43,548 nucleotides of DNA from the NCBI GenBank assembly GCA_023255715.1, contig JAGDVQ010000171.1:1-43548 (forward strand), given 5' to 3'. The notes under the pieces are model-generated. The model ran no database searches. It worked only from the letters and a program-made list of their open reading frames with translations, and was not told where the DNA came from. Below, one piece after another: positions 9,792 through 21,378 of this stretch; position 1 is the first letter of the stretch, and the number at the start of each line of letters is the position of its first letter. The DNA is from Thiomonas sp. (GTDB lineage: Bacteria > Pseudomonadota > Gammaproteobacteria > Burkholderiales > Burkholderiaceae_C). A program made the position numbers and the translations under genes.

Positions 9792-10160
9792 TTACAGGGT
9801 TGGCAGGACCATTTTGCGCTCGGTGAGCTTGAGCCAGCCCTTGACCACACGATAAATGGTCCAGAAATACACCACGGCCAGCACCAGAAAACCCAGCCCG
9901 AACACCCAGATGAGCGCAAAGCCGAGCACCGACCAGATCAGCGCCCACCAGAACGTGCGGATTTGCCAACGCAGATGGTTTTCCACCCAGGTGCCGCGCG
10001 CGTCTTCGAGTTTCACATAATCGATGATCACGCCGATGACTGCAGTGATGCCCCAGAAAAAACTCAGCGCCTGCAACACATAGACCGCCAGGGCGATGGT
10101 CTTGAGACTCTCCATGTCCTGCGGAGTGGCCGGATCGATGATGTTTTGCGGGTCGCTCAT
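9792..10160 (-). CDS. DUF4870-like small membrane protein
   Basis: 122 aa; about 3 TM segments; YVLQALSFFWGITAVIGVIIDYVKLEDARGTWVENHLRWQIRTFWW. Confidence 0.7.
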   Translation of the reverse strand: MSDPQNIIDPATPQDMESLKTIALAVYVLQALSFFWGITAVIGVIIDYVKLEDARGTWVENHLRWQIRTFWWALIWSVLGFALIWVFGLGFLVLAVVYFWTIYRVVKGWLKLTERKMVLPTL

Positions 10161-10169
10161 GGCTGATTC

Positions 10170-10910
10170 TCAGGAATTGCCGGGTCGCGCAGCAAATTCG
10201 GCCAGACCCGAGCGGCCCTCGCGGCGCTCAAGTTCGGCAAGCACCTGCCGTGGTGTCAGACCATGCTGTGCCAGCGCGACCAGGCTGTGGAACCACAGAT
10301 CGGCTGTTTCGTAGAGGATTTTTTCCGCGTTCCCATCCTTGGCGGCCATGACCAGTTCTGTGGCCTCTTCCCCGATTTTTTTCAGGATGGCGTCCTCGCC
10401 CTTGTGGAACAGCCGCGCCACGTACGACTGGTTCGGATCTGCCCCGCGGCGGCTGGCGATGGTGGCGTAGATCCTCTCCAGCGCTGCGCCGGAATCGGAC
10501 TGCTCGGTCGATGCGGCTTGCGTGTGTGTCGGGTCGTAGATCTGCGCCGGGTCTTTCAGCACGGGATCGGCAACGGTCCAGCGGTCGTGATCGAGGCTGC
10601 TGAAAAAGCAGGACTCCCGCCCGGTATGGCAAGCAATGCCACCGGCCTGCTCCACCTGCAGCAGAACGACATCGCCATCACAATCGAGGCGGATGTCGCG
10701 CACGGTCTGCACATGGCCGGATTCTTCTCCCTTGTGCCACAGCTTGTGGCGCGAACGCGACCAATACACGGCTTCGCCGCGCTTGTGCGTCTGTTCCAGC
10801 GCCTCGCGGTTCATCCAGGCAAACATGAGCACGCGGCCGGTGCGCACATCCTGCGCAATGGCGGGGACGAGGCCGCGCGCGTCCCACTTCACTTGATCGA
10901 GCCAGTTCAT
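10170..10910 (-). CDS. hisIE: Bifunctional phosphoribosyl-AMP cyclohydrolase / phosphoribosyl-ATP diphosphatase HisIE
   Basis: HisI half ([31 protein letters not shown]) continues in one frame into HisE half ([31 protein letters not shown]). Confidence 0.92.
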   Translation of the reverse strand: MNWLDQVKWDARGLVPAIAQDVRTGRVLMFAWMNREALEQTHKRGEAVYWSRSRHKLWHKGEESGHVQTVRDIRLDCDGDVVLLQVEQAGGIACHTGRESCFFSSLDHDRWTVADPVLKDPAQIYDPTHTQAASTEQSDSGAALERIYATIASRRGADPNQSYVARLFHKGEDAILKKIGEEATELVMAAKDGNAEKILYETADLWFHSLVALAQHGLTPRQVLAELERREGRSGLAEFAARPGNS

Positions 10911-10981
10911 GGAGTGCAGTTTAGTTCGCGAGTGTGACGCTGCTGCGCCATCAGCCCAGCCTAGCAAGGTGTGCAGGACGT

Positions 10982-11755
10982 TCAAAGCGACAGATCAGGG
11001 CGCATGGCGATCCCGCGTGCGGCCAGATGCTGCTTGGCCTGCCCCACGGTGTATTCGCCGTAGTGAAAGATGCTGGCGGCGAGCACGGCGTCGGCATGGC
11101 CTTCGAGAAATCCCGCGGCCAGATGTTCGAGGTTGCCGACCCCGCCCGAGGCGATGACGGGCACACTCACCGCGTCGGACACCGCGCGGGTAAGCGCCAG
11201 ATCGAAGCCGGCCTTGGTGCCGTCGCGGTCCATGCTGGTGAGCAGAATTTCACCGGCGCCGGCCTGCACCATGTCGACGGCCCATTGCACCGCATCCAGC
11301 CCGGTGGCCTTGCGGCCGCCGTGGGTGTAGACCTCCCAGCCGCGGCCTTCGGGGCGGCGCTTGGCGTCGATGGCCACGACAATGCACTGCGCGCCATACT
11401 TGGCCGAGGCATCGGCAATGACTTGCGGATTGGCCACCGCGGCGGAGTTGAAGCTGACCTTGTCCGCCCCGGCGTTGAGCAGGCGGCGCACATCCTCGAC
11501 GGTGCGCACGCCACCGCCCACAGTCAGTGGAATGAACACCTGCGAGGCCACTGCCTCGATCTGGTGCAGCAACAGATCGCGGTCGTCGCTGGTGGCCGTG
11601 ATGTCGAGAAAGGTGAGTTCGTCGGCACCTTGCGCGTTGTAGCGCGCAGCGATTTCCACCGGGTCACCCGCATCGCGCAGGCCGACGAAGTTGACGCCCT
11701 TGACCACGCGGCCACCGCTGACGTCGAGACAGGGAATGATGCGCTTGAACAGCAT
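10982..11755 (-). CDS. hisF: Imidazole glycerol phosphate synthase subunit HisF
   Basis: [36 protein letters not shown]. Confidence 0.97.
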   Translation of the reverse strand: MLFKRIIPCLDVSGGRVVKGVNFVGLRDAGDPVEIAARYNAQGADELTFLDITATSDDRDLLLHQIEAVASQVFIPLTVGGGVRTVEDVRRLLNAGADKVSFNSAAVANPQVIADASAKYGAQCIVVAIDAKRRPEGRGWEVYTHGGRKATGLDAVQWAVDMVQAGAGEILLTSMDRDGTKAGFDLALTRAVSDAVSVPVIASGGVGNLEHLAAGFLEGHADAVLAASIFHYGEYTVGQAKQHLAARGIAMRPDLSL

Positions 11756-11762
11756 GCGCGGC

Positions 11763-12497
11763 CTAGCGGCTGGTGACAAAGCGCTGCGCCGCGGCGAAGT
11801 CGAGCGCGCCGGTGTAGATGGAGCGACCGCAGATCACCCCTTCGACCCCGCTGCTTTCGACCTCGCAGAGCTTTTCGATGTCGGACATGCCCGACAGGCC
11901 GCCGGAGGCGATCACCGGCACGTCGAGCGCTTCGGCCAGCCGTACCGTGGCCTCGATATTGATGCCGGTGAGCATGCCGTCGCGGCCGATGTCGGTGTAG
12001 ATCACGCCCTCGATGCCGTAGTCCTGGAACTTGCGTGCCAAGTCGACGACTTCATGGCCGGTGAGCTTGCTCCAGCCATCGGTCGCCACCTTGCCGTCGC
12101 GGGCGTCTAGACCGACGATGATGTGACCGCCGAAGGCGCTGCAGGCATCGCGCAGGAAGCCGGGGCTTTTCACCGCTGCGGTGCCGATGATGACATAGCT
12201 CAGGCCCTCGTCGAGGTAGCGTTCGATGGTGTCCAGATCGCGAATGCCGCCGCCGAGCTGCACCGGGATTTCTTCGCCGACTTCCTCGAGGATGGAGGCA
12301 ATGGCTTCGGCATTGCGCGGCTTGCCAGCAAACGCGCCGTTGAGATCGACCAGATGCAGGCGCTCGGCACCCTGGTCGATCCAGTGCCGCGCCATGGCTG
12401 CTGGATCTTTGGAGAACACCGTCGCGCCTTGCATTTCACCTTGTTCGAGGCGAACGCACTGGCCGTCCTTGAGGTCGATTGCCGGAATGAGCAGCAT
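11763..12497 (-). CDS. hisA: Phosphoribosylformimino-5-aminoimidazole carboxamide ribotide isomerase HisA
   Basis: [31 protein letters not shown]. Confidence 0.97.
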   Translation of the reverse strand: MLLIPAIDLKDGQCVRLEQGEMQGATVFSKDPAAMARHWIDQGAERLHLVDLNGAFAGKPRNAEAIASILEEVGEEIPVQLGGGIRDLDTIERYLDEGLSYVIIGTAAVKSPGFLRDACSAFGGHIIVGLDARDGKVATDGWSKLTGHEVVDLARKFQDYGIEGVIYTDIGRDGMLTGINIEATVRLAEALDVPVIASGGLSGMSDIEKLCEVESSGVEGVICGRSIYTGALDFAAAQRFVTSR

Positions 12498-12558
12498 GAT
12501 GTCAGGGCAGAGAAAAAAGAGAAAGGAGTCTCGAAGGAAGAAGCGGGGCACAGCGCCC

Positions 12559-13218
12559 TCAGGGCGACCAGTGCAGGAAGTTGCGATACAGCATCAACCC
12601 GGCGTCGGCACTTTTTTCCGGGTGGAACTGGGTGGCAAACAGATTGTCGCGCGCCACGGCGCTGGCAAAACGCACGCCATACTCGGTTTCGCCCGCGCTG
12701 TGGCCGCCGTGCAGCGGCGCGGCGTAATAACTGTGGACGAAATAGAACGCCGCGCCGTCGGGCACATGCGCCCAGATCGGATGCACCGCGCCGGCGGCGC
12801 TGCGCCCTTGCCAGACGGCATTCCAGCCCATGTGCGGCACCTTGTAGCGGCTGCCGTCGGGCTGTGTCTGGTCTTGCAGTTCAAAACGCTGCACCTGGCC
12901 GGGGATCAGCCCGAGGCCGTCCACATGGCCTTCGGTGCTGTGATCGAGCAGCATCTGCATGCCCACACAGACACCGAACAGCGGCTTGCTTGCTGCCGCT
13001 TCGAGCACGGCCTGCTGCAGGCCGGACTCGCGCAGTTCGCGCATGCAGTCGGGCATGGCGCCCTGCCCCGGCAGCACCACACGATCGGCGGCGCGCACCA
13101 CGGCGGGGTCGGCTGTGACGACCACCTCGAAATCGGTTCCCGAGGCCACGTGCGCCACGGCTTGCGACACCGAGCGCAGATTGCCCATGCCATAGTCCAC
13201 AACGGCAACTCGTTTCAT
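12559..13218 (-). CDS. hisH: Imidazole glycerol phosphate synthase subunit HisH
   Basis: [31 protein letters not shown] glutaminase motifs. Confidence 0.97.
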   Translation of the reverse strand: MKRVAVVDYGMGNLRSVSQAVAHVASGTDFEVVVTADPAVVRAADRVVLPGQGAMPDCMRELRESGLQQAVLEAAASKPLFGVCVGMQMLLDHSTEGHVDGLGLIPGQVQRFELQDQTQPDGSRYKVPHMGWNAVWQGRSAAGAVHPIWAHVPDGAAFYFVHSYYAAPLHGGHSAGETEYGVRFASAVARDNLFATQFHPEKSADAGLMLYRNFLHWSP

Positions 13219-13244
13219 CGGTTCGGGTCAGGCGAGAGAAAAAA

Positions 13245-13832
13245 TTACAGCGAACCCTTGGTGGAAGGAATCACTTCGCCCATGCGGGAATCGGGCTCGG
13301 CGGCGGCACGCAACGCGCGGCCGAAGGCCTTGAACACGGTCTCGCACTGATGATGCGAATTGTCGCCGCGCAGATTGTCGACATGCACAGTGATCGCGGC
13401 GTGGTTGACCAGGCCCTGGAAGAACTCGCGCGCCAGATCGACATCGAACTCGCCGATCATCGCGCGGGTGAACGGCACATGCCAGATCAGCCCGGGGCGG
13501 CCGGAGAAGTCGATGACCACGCGGCTCAGGGCCTCGTCGAGCGGCACATAGGCGTGGCCATAGCGGCGGATGCCCTTCTTGTCGCCGACAGCGCGCGCCA
13601 GCGCCTGACCGAGGGTGATGCCCACGTCTTCCACGGTATGGTGCGCGTCGATGTGCAGGTCTCCCTTCGCCTGGACGTCGAGGTCGATCAGGCCATGCCG
13701 CGCGATCTGGTCGAGCATGTGATCGAAAAATCCAACACCCGTGGACAGCCTGGACACGCCCGTTCCGTCAAGATTGATGGACACGGAGATCTGCGTCTCG
13801 GCGGTATTGCGGGAAACCTGGGCAGTGCGCAT
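13245..13832 (-). CDS. hisB: Imidazoleglycerol-phosphate dehydratase HisB
   Basis: [42 protein letters not shown]. Confidence 0.96.
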   Translation of the reverse strand: MRTAQVSRNTAETQISVSINLDGTGVSRLSTGVGFFDHMLDQIARHGLIDLDVQAKGDLHIDAHHTVEDVGITLGQALARAVGDKKGIRRYGHAYVPLDEALSRVVIDFSGRPGLIWHVPFTRAMIGEFDVDLAREFFQGLVNHAAITVHVDNLRGDNSHHQCETVFKAFGRALRAAAEPDSRMGEVIPSTKGSL

Positions 13833-13873
13833 GGGGATGGGCGGTAACGGCGTGAACAGGCGCAATCGTAACG

Positions 13874-14962
13874 TCAGCGCGCAGCGGGCGGCTGCGCCGC
13901 GATCAGGGTGTCCAGCGCGGCAAGCAGCGCATCGCACTGCGCGGGCGTGCCGATGGTGATGCGCAGGAAGTCGGCGATGCGCTGCGGACGAGCGAACTGC
14001 CGCACCAGAATGCGGCGCTCGCGCAACTGCGCGGCCAGCTGCGCGCCGGAATGCGCCGGGTGACGCGCGAACACGAAGTTCGCCTGCGACGGCAGCACCT
14101 CGAAGCCGCGCGCCTGCAGCCCCGCGGTGAGCTGCGTGCGGCTGCGGGTGATGCGTTCACGGGTCTGCTGCAACCACACGGTATCTCCCAGCGCGGCTTC
14201 GGCGCCCGCGAGTGCCAGGCGGTCGAGCGGGTAGGAATTGAAACTGTCCTTCACCCGGGCCAGCGCCTCGATCAGGTCGGGGTGGCCCAGCGCATAGCCC
14301 ACGCGCAGCCCGGCCAGCGCCCAGGCCTTGGACAGGGTGCGGATCACCAGCAGTTGCGGATACTGGTCGATCAGGCTGGCCGCGGTCTGCGCGCCGAAAT
14401 CGACATAGGCTTCATCGACCACGACGACCGAATCGGGGTTGCCGGCGAGCAGCCGCTCGACCTCGGCCAGCGGCAGCGCCATGCCGGTGGGCGCGTTGGG
14501 ATTGGGGAAGATGATGCCGCCGTTGCCGCCCGCTTGCAGGTAATCGTCGACCGCGATGGAAAAATCGGCGCGCAGCGGGATGTCGCGCGTGGCGATGCCG
14601 TACAGCCGCGCATAGACCGGATAGAAGCTGTAGGAGATGTCCGGATGCAGCAGCGGGGCGTCGTGCCGCAGCAGCGCCATGAACGCGTGCGCCAGCACCT
14701 CGTCCGAACCATTGCCGACGAACACCTGCTCTGGCCGCAGGCCGTGAAACCGCGCAATCGCCGCGCGCAGGCTGCTGGCCTGCGGGTCGGGGTAGAGCCG
14801 CAGATCGGCCGAGGTCTGCGCCGCGATCGCCTGCAGCACCCTGTCGCTCGGGGCGTAGGGGCACTCATTGGTGTTGAGCTTGATCAGCCCGTCGATCTTG
14901 GGCTGCTCGCCCGGCACGTACGGCGTCAGCTCGTGGACGATGCGGCTCCAGTAGCGGCTCAT
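13874..14962 (-). CDS. hisC: Histidinol-phosphate aminotransferase HisC
   Basis: [35 protein letters not shown]. Confidence 0.96.
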   Translation of the reverse strand: MSRYWSRIVHELTPYVPGEQPKIDGLIKLNTNECPYAPSDRVLQAIAAQTSADLRLYPDPQASSLRAAIARFHGLRPEQVFVGNGSDEVLAHAFMALLRHDAPLLHPDISYSFYPVYARLYGIATRDIPLRADFSIAVDDYLQAGGNGGIIFPNPNAPTGMALPLAEVERLLAGNPDSVVVVDEAYVDFGAQTAASLIDQYPQLLVIRTLSKAWALAGLRVGYALGHPDLIEALARVKDSFNSYPLDRLALAGAEAALGDTVWLQQTRERITRSRTQLTAGLQARGFEVLPSQANFVFARHPAHSGAQLAAQLRERRILVRQFARPQRIADFLRITIGTPAQCDALLAALDTLIAAQPPAAR

Positions 14963-14975
14963 TCGGCGGTCCTCC

Positions 14976-15012
14976 GCGCCACGCGTGGCGCTGCGAGCGC
15001 AGCGCGCGCTCG
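14976..15012. repeat. Two adjacent GC-rich dyads in the hisD-hisC spacer
   Basis: Perfect 16-bp palindrome GCGCCACGCGTGGCGC (14976-14991) followed by stem CGAGCGC/GCGCTCG (14994-15012). Confidence 0.6.
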
Positions 15013-15035
15013 TTGCGTTTGGCCTTGCGCAGCGT

Positions 15036-16370
15036 TCACTTGCCGGCCTCCAGCCGCAGCTCGGCGGCGCGGGCATGCGCGGTCAGGCGCTCGCCGTGGG
15101 CCAGCACGCTGGCAATCCGCCCCAGGGTCTGCGCGCCTTCGCGGCTGACCTCGATGAGGCTGGAGCGCTTGATGAAGTCATACACCCCGAGCGGCGACGA
15201 AAACCGCGCCGTCCCCGAAGTGGGCAGCACATGGTTGGGTCCGGCGCAATAGTCGCCGAGCGACTCGGATGTGTAGGCGCCGAGGAACAGCGCCCCGGCA
15301 TGCTTGAGCGCCGGGACGTATTGCCGCGGATCGCGCGCGGAGATTTCGAGATGCTCGGGTGCGATGCGGTTGGCCAGCTCGCATGCCTGCGCCATGTCGC
15401 GCACGCGGATCAACGCGCCGCGGCCGTTGAGCGACGCGGTGATGATGTCACGGCGCGGCATCTCGGGCAGCAGGCGGTGGATGGCCGCGGCCACCGCATC
15501 GAGATAGGCCGCGTCCGGGCACAGCAGAATGCTTTGCGCCAGCTCGTCGTGCTCGGCCTGGCTGAACAGGTCCATCGCCACCCAGTCGGGCGGGGTGCTG
15601 CCGTCCGCGAGCACCAGGATTTCGGAGGGGCCTGCGATCATGTCGATGCCGCACACGCCGAACACCCGGCGCTTGGCCGCCGCAACGTACGCATTGCCGG
15701 GGCCGACGATTTTGTCCACCGCGGGCACGGTCGCCGTGCCGTAGGCGAGTGCGCCCACCGCCTGCGCGCCGCCGATGGCAAACGCGCGGCTCACCCCGGC
15801 GACCGCGGCGGCGGCCAGCACCAGCGGATTGCGCTCGCCGCCCGGGGTGGGCACGACCATGATGATCTCGTCCACCCCGGCGACATGCGCCGGAATCGCG
15901 TTCATCAGCACCGAAGACGGGTACGCCGCCTTGCCGCCCGGCACGTAGATGCCGACGCGGTCGAGCGGGGTGACCTTCTGCCCGAGCAGCGTGCCGTCTG
16001 CGTCGCGGTATTCCCAGCTCTGCCCGACTTGCTGCATTTGGTGCGCGTGATAGCGGCGCACGCGGTCTGCCGCGACCTCGAGCGCGCTGCGCTGCTCTGC
16101 GGGGATGGCGGCGAGCGCGGCGTGCAGCTCGGCCTGGCCGATCTCGAGCGCAGCCATGTCGGGGACGTCGAGGCGGTCGAAGCGGCGGGTGTAGTCCAGC
16201 ACTGCGGCATCGCCCCTGCTCTGCACATCGCGCAGGATATCGGCAGCGCGTGAGTCGATCTCGGCGTTTTCTTCCGCCATGCGCGCGAAGAGCGCACGGT
16301 ACTGCGTCTCGAAGTCGGCGGCGGTGGCGTCGAGCCTGCGCAGCTGCAGGGCTTGGAGCGGGGCATTCAT
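15036..16370 (-). CDS. hisD: Histidinol dehydrogenase HisD
   Basis: [40 protein letters not shown]. Confidence 0.97.
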   Translation of the reverse strand: MNAPLQALQLRRLDATAADFETQYRALFARMAEENAEIDSRAADILRDVQSRGDAAVLDYTRRFDRLDVPDMAALEIGQAELHAALAAIPAEQRSALEVAADRVRRYHAHQMQQVGQSWEYRDADGTLLGQKVTPLDRVGIYVPGGKAAYPSSVLMNAIPAHVAGVDEIIMVVPTPGGERNPLVLAAAAVAGVSRAFAIGGAQAVGALAYGTATVPAVDKIVGPGNAYVAAAKRRVFGVCGIDMIAGPSEILVLADGSTPPDWVAMDLFSQAEHDELAQSILLCPDAAYLDAVAAAIHRLLPEMPRRDIITASLNGRGALIRVRDMAQACELANRIAPEHLEISARDPRQYVPALKHAGALFLGAYTSESLGDYCAGPNHVLPTSGTARFSSPLGVYDFIKRSSLIEVSREGAQTLGRIASVLAHGERLTAHARAAELRLEAGK

Positions 16371-17035
16371 GCGGCGGTCTCCTCGGCGGGTTGCGCGGCC
16401 AGGCGCAGTTGGTCGATCAGCGGCTTGAGCAGCGCGGTGCGGGTTTTGAGCGCGGCCTGGTTGACGATCAGCCGCGCGGAAATGTCCATGATGTGCTCGA
16501 CCTCGACCAGCCCGTTGGCCTTGAGCGTGCCGCCGGTGGACACCAGATCGACGATGGCATCGGCAAGCCCGGTGAGCGGGGCGAGTTCCATCGAGCCGTA
16601 GAGCTTGACCAGATCGACATGCACGCCCTTGGTGGCGAAATGCTCGCGCGCCAGGTGGACATACTTGGTCGCCACACGCAGCCGGGCGCCCTGTTTCACC
16701 TGCGCGGCGTAGTCGAAATCCTTGCGCACCGCCACGCTCAGCCGACAGCGGGCGATGCCCAGATCAACCGGCAGGTAGACGCCGTCCGCGCCATTGCCGG
16801 CGAAGTATTCGCGCAGCACGTCCAGCCCTGCCACGCCGATGTCGGCGCCGCCGTAGCGCACATAGGTGGGCACGTCGCTGGCGCGCACCAGCACCACGCG
16901 CACATCGGGCCGGTTGGTCGGCAGAATGAGCTTGCGGGTGGACTCGGGATCGCCCGACACCGTGATGCCCGCGCGCGCGAGCATGGGCAGGGTGTCTTCG
17001 AAAATGCGTCCCTTGGACAGGGCGAGGGTCAGCAT
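16367..17035 (-). CDS. hisG: ATP phosphoribosyltransferase, short form HisG(S)
   Basis: 222 aa; [47 protein letters not shown]; no C-terminal regulatory domain. Confidence 0.95.
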   Translation of the reverse strand: MLTLALSKGRIFEDTLPMLARAGITVSGDPESTRKLILPTNRPDVRVVLVRASDVPTYVRYGGADIGVAGLDVLREYFAGNGADGVYLPVDLGIARCRLSVAVRKDFDYAAQVKQGARLRVATKYVHLAREHFATKGVHVDLVKLYGSMELAPLTGLADAIVDLVSTGGTLKANGLVEVEHIMDISARLIVNQAALKTRTALLKPLIDQLRLAAQPAEETAA

Positions 17036-17039
17036 GCGG

Positions 17040-18329
17040 TCAGCCTCCGGGAGATGTCTTGATGCGCTCGATGTCCGCGCCCAGTTCGCGCAGTTTCACT
17101 TCCATGGCGTCATAGCCGCGATCGAGGTGGTAGATGCGGTCGATCTGTGTCTGCCCTTCGGCTGCCAGCCCGGCCACCACCAGCCCGGCCGAAGCGCGCA
17201 GGTCGGTGGCCATGACGTTGGCGCCAGAGAGCTGCGGCACGCCACGCACCACGCAGGTGTGGCCGTCGATGTCGATCTGCGCGCCCAGCCGCACCAGCTC
17301 CTGCACATGCATGAAGCGGTTCTCGAAAATGGTCTCCGTCATGCGCGCCGCGCCGTCTGCCAGACAGTTCACCGCCATGAATTGCGCCTGCATGTCGGTG
17401 GCGAACCCCGGGTATTCGGTGGTGCGCACCGAGACCGCGCGCGGACGTCCGCCCGGCAACGCATCGGCGCGCAGGCGAATCCAGTCGGCGCCGGTGTCGA
17501 TGTGGGCACCGGCCTCGCGCAGCTTGTCGAGCAGCGCATCCTGGTGCGTCGGCTCTGCGCCCTGCACGGTGATGTCGCCCCGCGTGGCCAGCGCCGCGCA
17601 CAGAAAGGTGCCAACCTCGATGCGATCGGGAATGATGCGGTGCTCCACTCCCTGCAGGGATTGCACACCCTGGATGCGGATCTGCGAGCTGCCATCGCCG
17701 CTGATCTGCGCCCCCATGCCACGCAGCAGATTGGCCAGATCGATGATCTCGGGCTCGCGCGCGGCGTTGTCGATCAGGGTCTCGCCCTCGGCCAGCGCGG
17801 CGGCCATCATCAGGTTCTCGGTCCCGGTCACGGTCACCATGTCGGTGGTGATGCGCGCGCCGCGCAGGCGCCCCGACGGTGTGCTGACGCGGGCAACGAT
17901 ATAGCCATGCTCCACCTCGATCTGCGCGCCCAGCGCCTGCAGCCCCTTGATGTGCTGATCGACCGGACGCGCGCCAATGGCGCAGCCGCCGGGCAGACTC
18001 ACCCGCGCCTGGCCAAACCGCGCCAGCAGCGGCCCGAGCACCAGAATCGACGCGCGCATGGTCTTGACCAGGTCGTACGACGCCTCGAAGTGGTTTACTG
18101 CCGCGGCGTCGAGATGGATGTCGCCGCCCTCCTGTTCGACCCGCACGCCCAGGCTGCGCAGCAGTTTGGCCAGGGTGCGCACATCCATGAGTTGCGGCGC
18201 GTTGTGCAGGTGCACGCGCTCTGCGGTCAGCAGCGCGGCGGCCATCAGCGGCAGCGCGGCGTTCTTCGCCCCGCTGGCCTGCACCACGCCCTGCAGCACA
18301 CGCTGCCCGGTAATTCTGAGTTTGTCCAT
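17040..18329 (-). CDS. murA: UDP-N-acetylglucosamine 1-carboxyvinyltransferase MurA
   Basis: [58 protein letters not shown]. Confidence 0.97.
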   Translation of the reverse strand: MDKLRITGQRVLQGVVQASGAKNAALPLMAAALLTAERVHLHNAPQLMDVRTLAKLLRSLGVRVEQEGGDIHLDAAAVNHFEASYDLVKTMRASILVLGPLLARFGQARVSLPGGCAIGARPVDQHIKGLQALGAQIEVEHGYIVARVSTPSGRLRGARITTDMVTVTGTENLMMAAALAEGETLIDNAAREPEIIDLANLLRGMGAQISGDGSSQIRIQGVQSLQGVEHRIIPDRIEVGTFLCAALATRGDITVQGAEPTHQDALLDKLREAGAHIDTGADWIRLRADALPGGRPRAVSVRTTEYPGFATDMQAQFMAVNCLADGAARMTETIFENRFMHVQELVRLGAQIDIDGHTCVVRGVPQLSGANVMATDLRASAGLVVAGLAAEGQTQIDRIYHLDRGYDAMEVKLRELGADIERIKTSPGG

Positions 18330-18401
18330 GACGACCTTAGTGCCGACAGCGAATGGGCTGCACGGCGGGCACGCATCGGCGCGTGCGAAAAAGTGGCGAT
18401 T

Positions 18402-18653
18402 TTAGGCGTTCGGCAATGCCGCGAATTCCTGGGGGGTGAGGGTCTTCATCGACAGCGCATGGATTTCCGCGCGCATGCGCTCTCCCAGTGCGGCGTAGAC
18501 CAGTTGATGGCGCTGCACCCGGCTGCGGCCCTCGAACGCGGCACTGACGATGGTGGCGTAGAAATGCTGGCCATCGCCCTCGACCTGCAGATGGCTGCAG
18601 TCCAGTCCGTCGGCGATGTAGCGGTGAAGATCTTGGGGGGTCGGCAGGGGCAT
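18402..18653 (-). CDS. BolA family protein (IbaG-like by position next to murA)
   Basis: 83 aa; GDGQHFYATIVSAAFEGRSRVQRHQLVYAALGERMRAEIHALSMKTLTPQE. Confidence 0.9.
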   Translation of the reverse strand: MPLPTPQDLHRYIADGLDCSHLQVEGDGQHFYATIVSAAFEGRSRVQRHQLVYAALGERMRAEIHALSMKTLTPQEFAALPNA

Positions 18654-18655
18654 GG

Positions 18656-19411
18656 TCAATTTCGAAGTTTGGTGCCGCGCATCAGCATCATCATGGCGAT
18701 GCCGCCGCACAGCAGATTGCCGAGCATCGCCGCCAGCAGGCTGATCCAGGGCGACACATCGCCTGCGCCAAAGAAGCCATAGCGAAAGCCGTCGATCAGA
18801 TAGAAAAACGGATTGAGGTGCGACGCAGCCTTCCAGAAGCCAGGCAAGGTATGCACCGAGTAGAACACGCCCGACAGAAAGGTCGCCGGGGTGATGATGA
18901 AGTTCTGGAACGCTGCCATCTGGTCGAATTTTTCCGCCCAGATCCCTGCAATCAGTCCCAGTGCGCCCAGCATGCTCGCGCCCAGGACGGCGAACACCAG
19001 AATCCACAGCGGATAGACAAAGCTCAGCGGCACGAACCACACCGTGACCAGCAAGACGCCCGCCCCGACAATCAGACCGCGCAGCACGGAGGCGCCCACA
19101 TACGCGACGAACAGTTCCCAGGGCTTGAGCGGCGAGAGCAGCACGAACACCAGATTGCCGGTGATCTTGGACTGGATCAGCGACGACGACGTGTTGGCAA
19201 ACGCGTTCTGCAGCACGCTCATCATCATCAGCCCCGGGATGAGGAAGGCGGTGTACGGCACATGGCCATACACCTGCATGTGCGCGGTGAACGCATGCGA
19301 AAAGATCAGCAGATACAGCAGCGCCGTGACCACCGGGGCGGCCACGGTCTGGAAACCCACCTTGAGAAAACGCTGCAATTCCTTTTGCAGCAGGGTTTGC
19401 AGTCCGGTCAT
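18656..19411 (-). CDS. ABC-2 type transporter permease
   Basis: 251 aa, 6 TM; follows its ATPase with overlapping ends. Confidence 0.9.
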   Translation of the reverse strand: MTGLQTLLQKELQRFLKVGFQTVAAPVVTALLYLLIFSHAFTAHMQVYGHVPYTAFLIPGLMMMSVLQNAFANTSSSLIQSKITGNLVFVLLSPLKPWELFVAYVGASVLRGLIVGAGVLLVTVWFVPLSFVYPLWILVFAVLGASMLGALGLIAGIWAEKFDQMAAFQNFIITPATFLSGVFYSVHTLPGFWKAASHLNPFFYLIDGFRYGFFGAGDVSPWISLLAAMLGNLLCGGIAMMMLMRGTKLRN

Positions 19412-20307
19412 CTGGAGGCTCCGATCAGTTCGAGAAACACGTCTTCCAGATCGGCACGGCGCAACTCCAGCTCATCGATCTCGCAACCCGCCTGGCGCAG
19501 CGCGGCCAGTCGATGCTCCACATCCTCTGCGCCACGCACAGGCAGCGCCACGCGCCCGCCCTGCTGTTCCACGCCCATCTCTGCGGGCAGTTGCCCCTTG
19601 AGCAAACGGAAATAGAGCACCGACGAAGCAAAGCGCTGCAGCAGCGCTTCGGTGCGGTCGAGCGCCACGACCTTGCCGCGCTTGATCACGGCAATGCGCT
19701 TGCACAGCGCCTCGGCTTCTTCGAGGTAGTGCGTGGTCAGCAGCACGGTGTGGCCTTCGGCGTTGAGCCGGGCGATGAACTCCCACAGCGACTGGCGCAG
19801 TTCCACATCGACCCCGGCGGTCGGCTCGTCGAGCACGATGACCTGCGGGCGGTGCACCAGCGCCTGCGCCACCATCACGCGGCGTTTCATGCCACCCGAC
19901 AACGCGCGCATGTTCTTGTCCGCCTGCGCGGTGAGTCCCAGGTTGTGCAGCAGTTCGTCGATCCAGGCGTCGTTGCGCCGGAAACCGAAATAGCCCGACT
20001 GGATGCGCAGCACCTGACGCACCGTAAAGAACGGATCGAACACCAGTTCCTGCGGCACCACGCCCAGCAGGCGACGTGCCGCGGCGGCATCGCGTTGCAC
20101 GTCATGGCCCTGCACCAGCACCCGGCCAGACGTGGGGCGGGTGAGCCCGGCGAGCATGCTGATCAGCGTGGTCTTGCCCGCACCATTGGGGCCAAGCAAG
20201 CCGAAAAACTCTCCTTCGGCAATGTCGAGCACGACGCCGTCGACCGCAGTGTGCTGGCCATAGCGCTTCTCGACATGATCAAAGGAAACTGCTGCAGTAG
20301 AGGTCAT
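19408..20307 (-). CDS. ABC transporter ATP-binding protein
   Basis: Walker A GPNGAGKTT, signature LSGGMKRRVMVAQAL, Walker B VIVLDEPTAG. Confidence 0.95.
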   Translation of the reverse strand: MTSTAAVSFDHVEKRYGQHTAVDGVVLDIAEGEFFGLLGPNGAGKTTLISMLAGLTRPTSGRVLVQGHDVQRDAAAARRLLGVVPQELVFDPFFTVRQVLRIQSGYFGFRRNDAWIDELLHNLGLTAQADKNMRALSGGMKRRVMVAQALVHRPQVIVLDEPTAGVDVELRQSLWEFIARLNAEGHTVLLTTHYLEEAEALCKRIAVIKRGKVVALDRTEALLQRFASSVLYFRLLKGQLPAEMGVEQQGGRVALPVRGAEDVEHRLAALRQAGCEIDELELRRADLEDVFLELIGASR

Positions 20308-20373
20308 GGAGACAACAGAAAGCGCCGGAGGGACGATGCAAGGCATCGCGTCGCACCGGCGCAGAAAGCACGA

Positions 20374-20652
20374 TCAGGGCTGCGCGGTGACCGGGGTGAT
20401 GAGGAAATCCAGTCCGTAGGCTCGCGCCAGATCGGCCAGACGCCGGGGCACGCCGCGGACCTGCAGGGTTTGCTGTGGCGCGGCACGACGCAATTCGAGC
20501 AGCAGGGCAAGACTTGCGGAATCGAAGGTCTGCAGCGCGCTGGCATCGATTTCCCAGGGGGTGGCTTGCGCCGCCAGCGCCGATAGCGCCTGACGCCGCA
20601 CCGCGGTCGCGGTGTTCAGCGTCAATTCAGCAGGCAGAGCGAACAAAGGCAT
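20374..20652 (-). CDS. mlaB: STAS-domain protein MlaB
   Basis: 92 aa; WEIDASALQTFDSASLALLLELRR; located in the mla operon. Confidence 0.88.
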   Translation of the reverse strand: MPLFALPAELTLNTATAVRRQALSALAAQATPWEIDASALQTFDSASLALLLELRRAAPQQTLQVRGVPRRLADLARAYGLDFLITPVTAQP

Positions 20653-20668
20653 GGTGATGACCGCAGAA

Positions 20669-21307
20669 TCAGCCGGCCGTCTTGGCCTGGGCCAGGGTCT
20701 GATTCTTTTCTTTCAGCGTGGCGATCAGACCGTCGATGCCCTTCTGCCCGATTTCCTGCGCAAACACGCTGCGATAGTTGTCGACCAGCCAGATGCCCAT
20801 CACATTGACATCGGTGATCTTCCAGCCAGCCGGGGTGTTTTCCAGGCGATAGTCGAGTTGCAGAGGCTCGCCGTTGTTGATCACGCGGGTGCGCACGGTC
20901 ACGTCCTGCGCATTGGCAGGCTCGCGGTACGGCAGCAGCTTGACCTTCTGATCCTTGATCTGCTTGACCGCGCCAGCATAGGTGTAGACCAGCAGCTGCT
21001 TGAACTGCTGTTCCAGTGCCGCGCGCTGCGCGGGCGTGGCTTCACGCCAGTAGCGGCCAACCGCGCTCTGGGTGATTTTCTGGAAATCCACATTCGGCAG
21101 GATTTTGGTTTCGACAAACTGCATCACCACTTCGGGATTGCCGGTGCGCAGCTTCGGGTCTTGTTGCACGTCGCGAATGATCTCGTTGGACATGGTCTCG
21201 ATCAGTTGCGGCGGGGTCAGCGCATCGGCCGCATGGGCAGCCGCAGGCAGGCCCGCGATCAGCGCAACCGAGGACAGGGAAAAAGCCATGAAGAGGCGTC
21301 GAAGCAT
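20669..21307 (-). CDS. mlaC: Phospholipid-binding protein MlaC
   Basis: Signal peptide; VGRYWREATPAQRAALEQQFKQLLVYTYAGAV, GWKITDVNVMGIWLVDNYRSVF. Confidence 0.95.
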   Translation of the reverse strand: MLRRLFMAFSLSSVALIAGLPAAAHAADALTPPQLIETMSNEIIRDVQQDPKLRTGNPEVVMQFVETKILPNVDFQKITQSAVGRYWREATPAQRAALEQQFKQLLVYTYAGAVKQIKDQKVKLLPYREPANAQDVTVRTRVINNGEPLQLDYRLENTPAGWKITDVNVMGIWLVDNYRSVFAQEIGQKGIDGLIATLKEKNQTLAQAKTAG

Positions 21308-21378
21308 GGGAGGTACTCCAGTGTTGGTGTTGTGATCGATTAACGGCCGGTCACCCCGCAGGATGACAGCGCGCAGAT

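Noticed and set aside
16866-18782. 638-aa plus-strand ORF across hisG-murA
   Set aside because: Antisense to murA/hisG with no recognisable domain; high-GC artefact.
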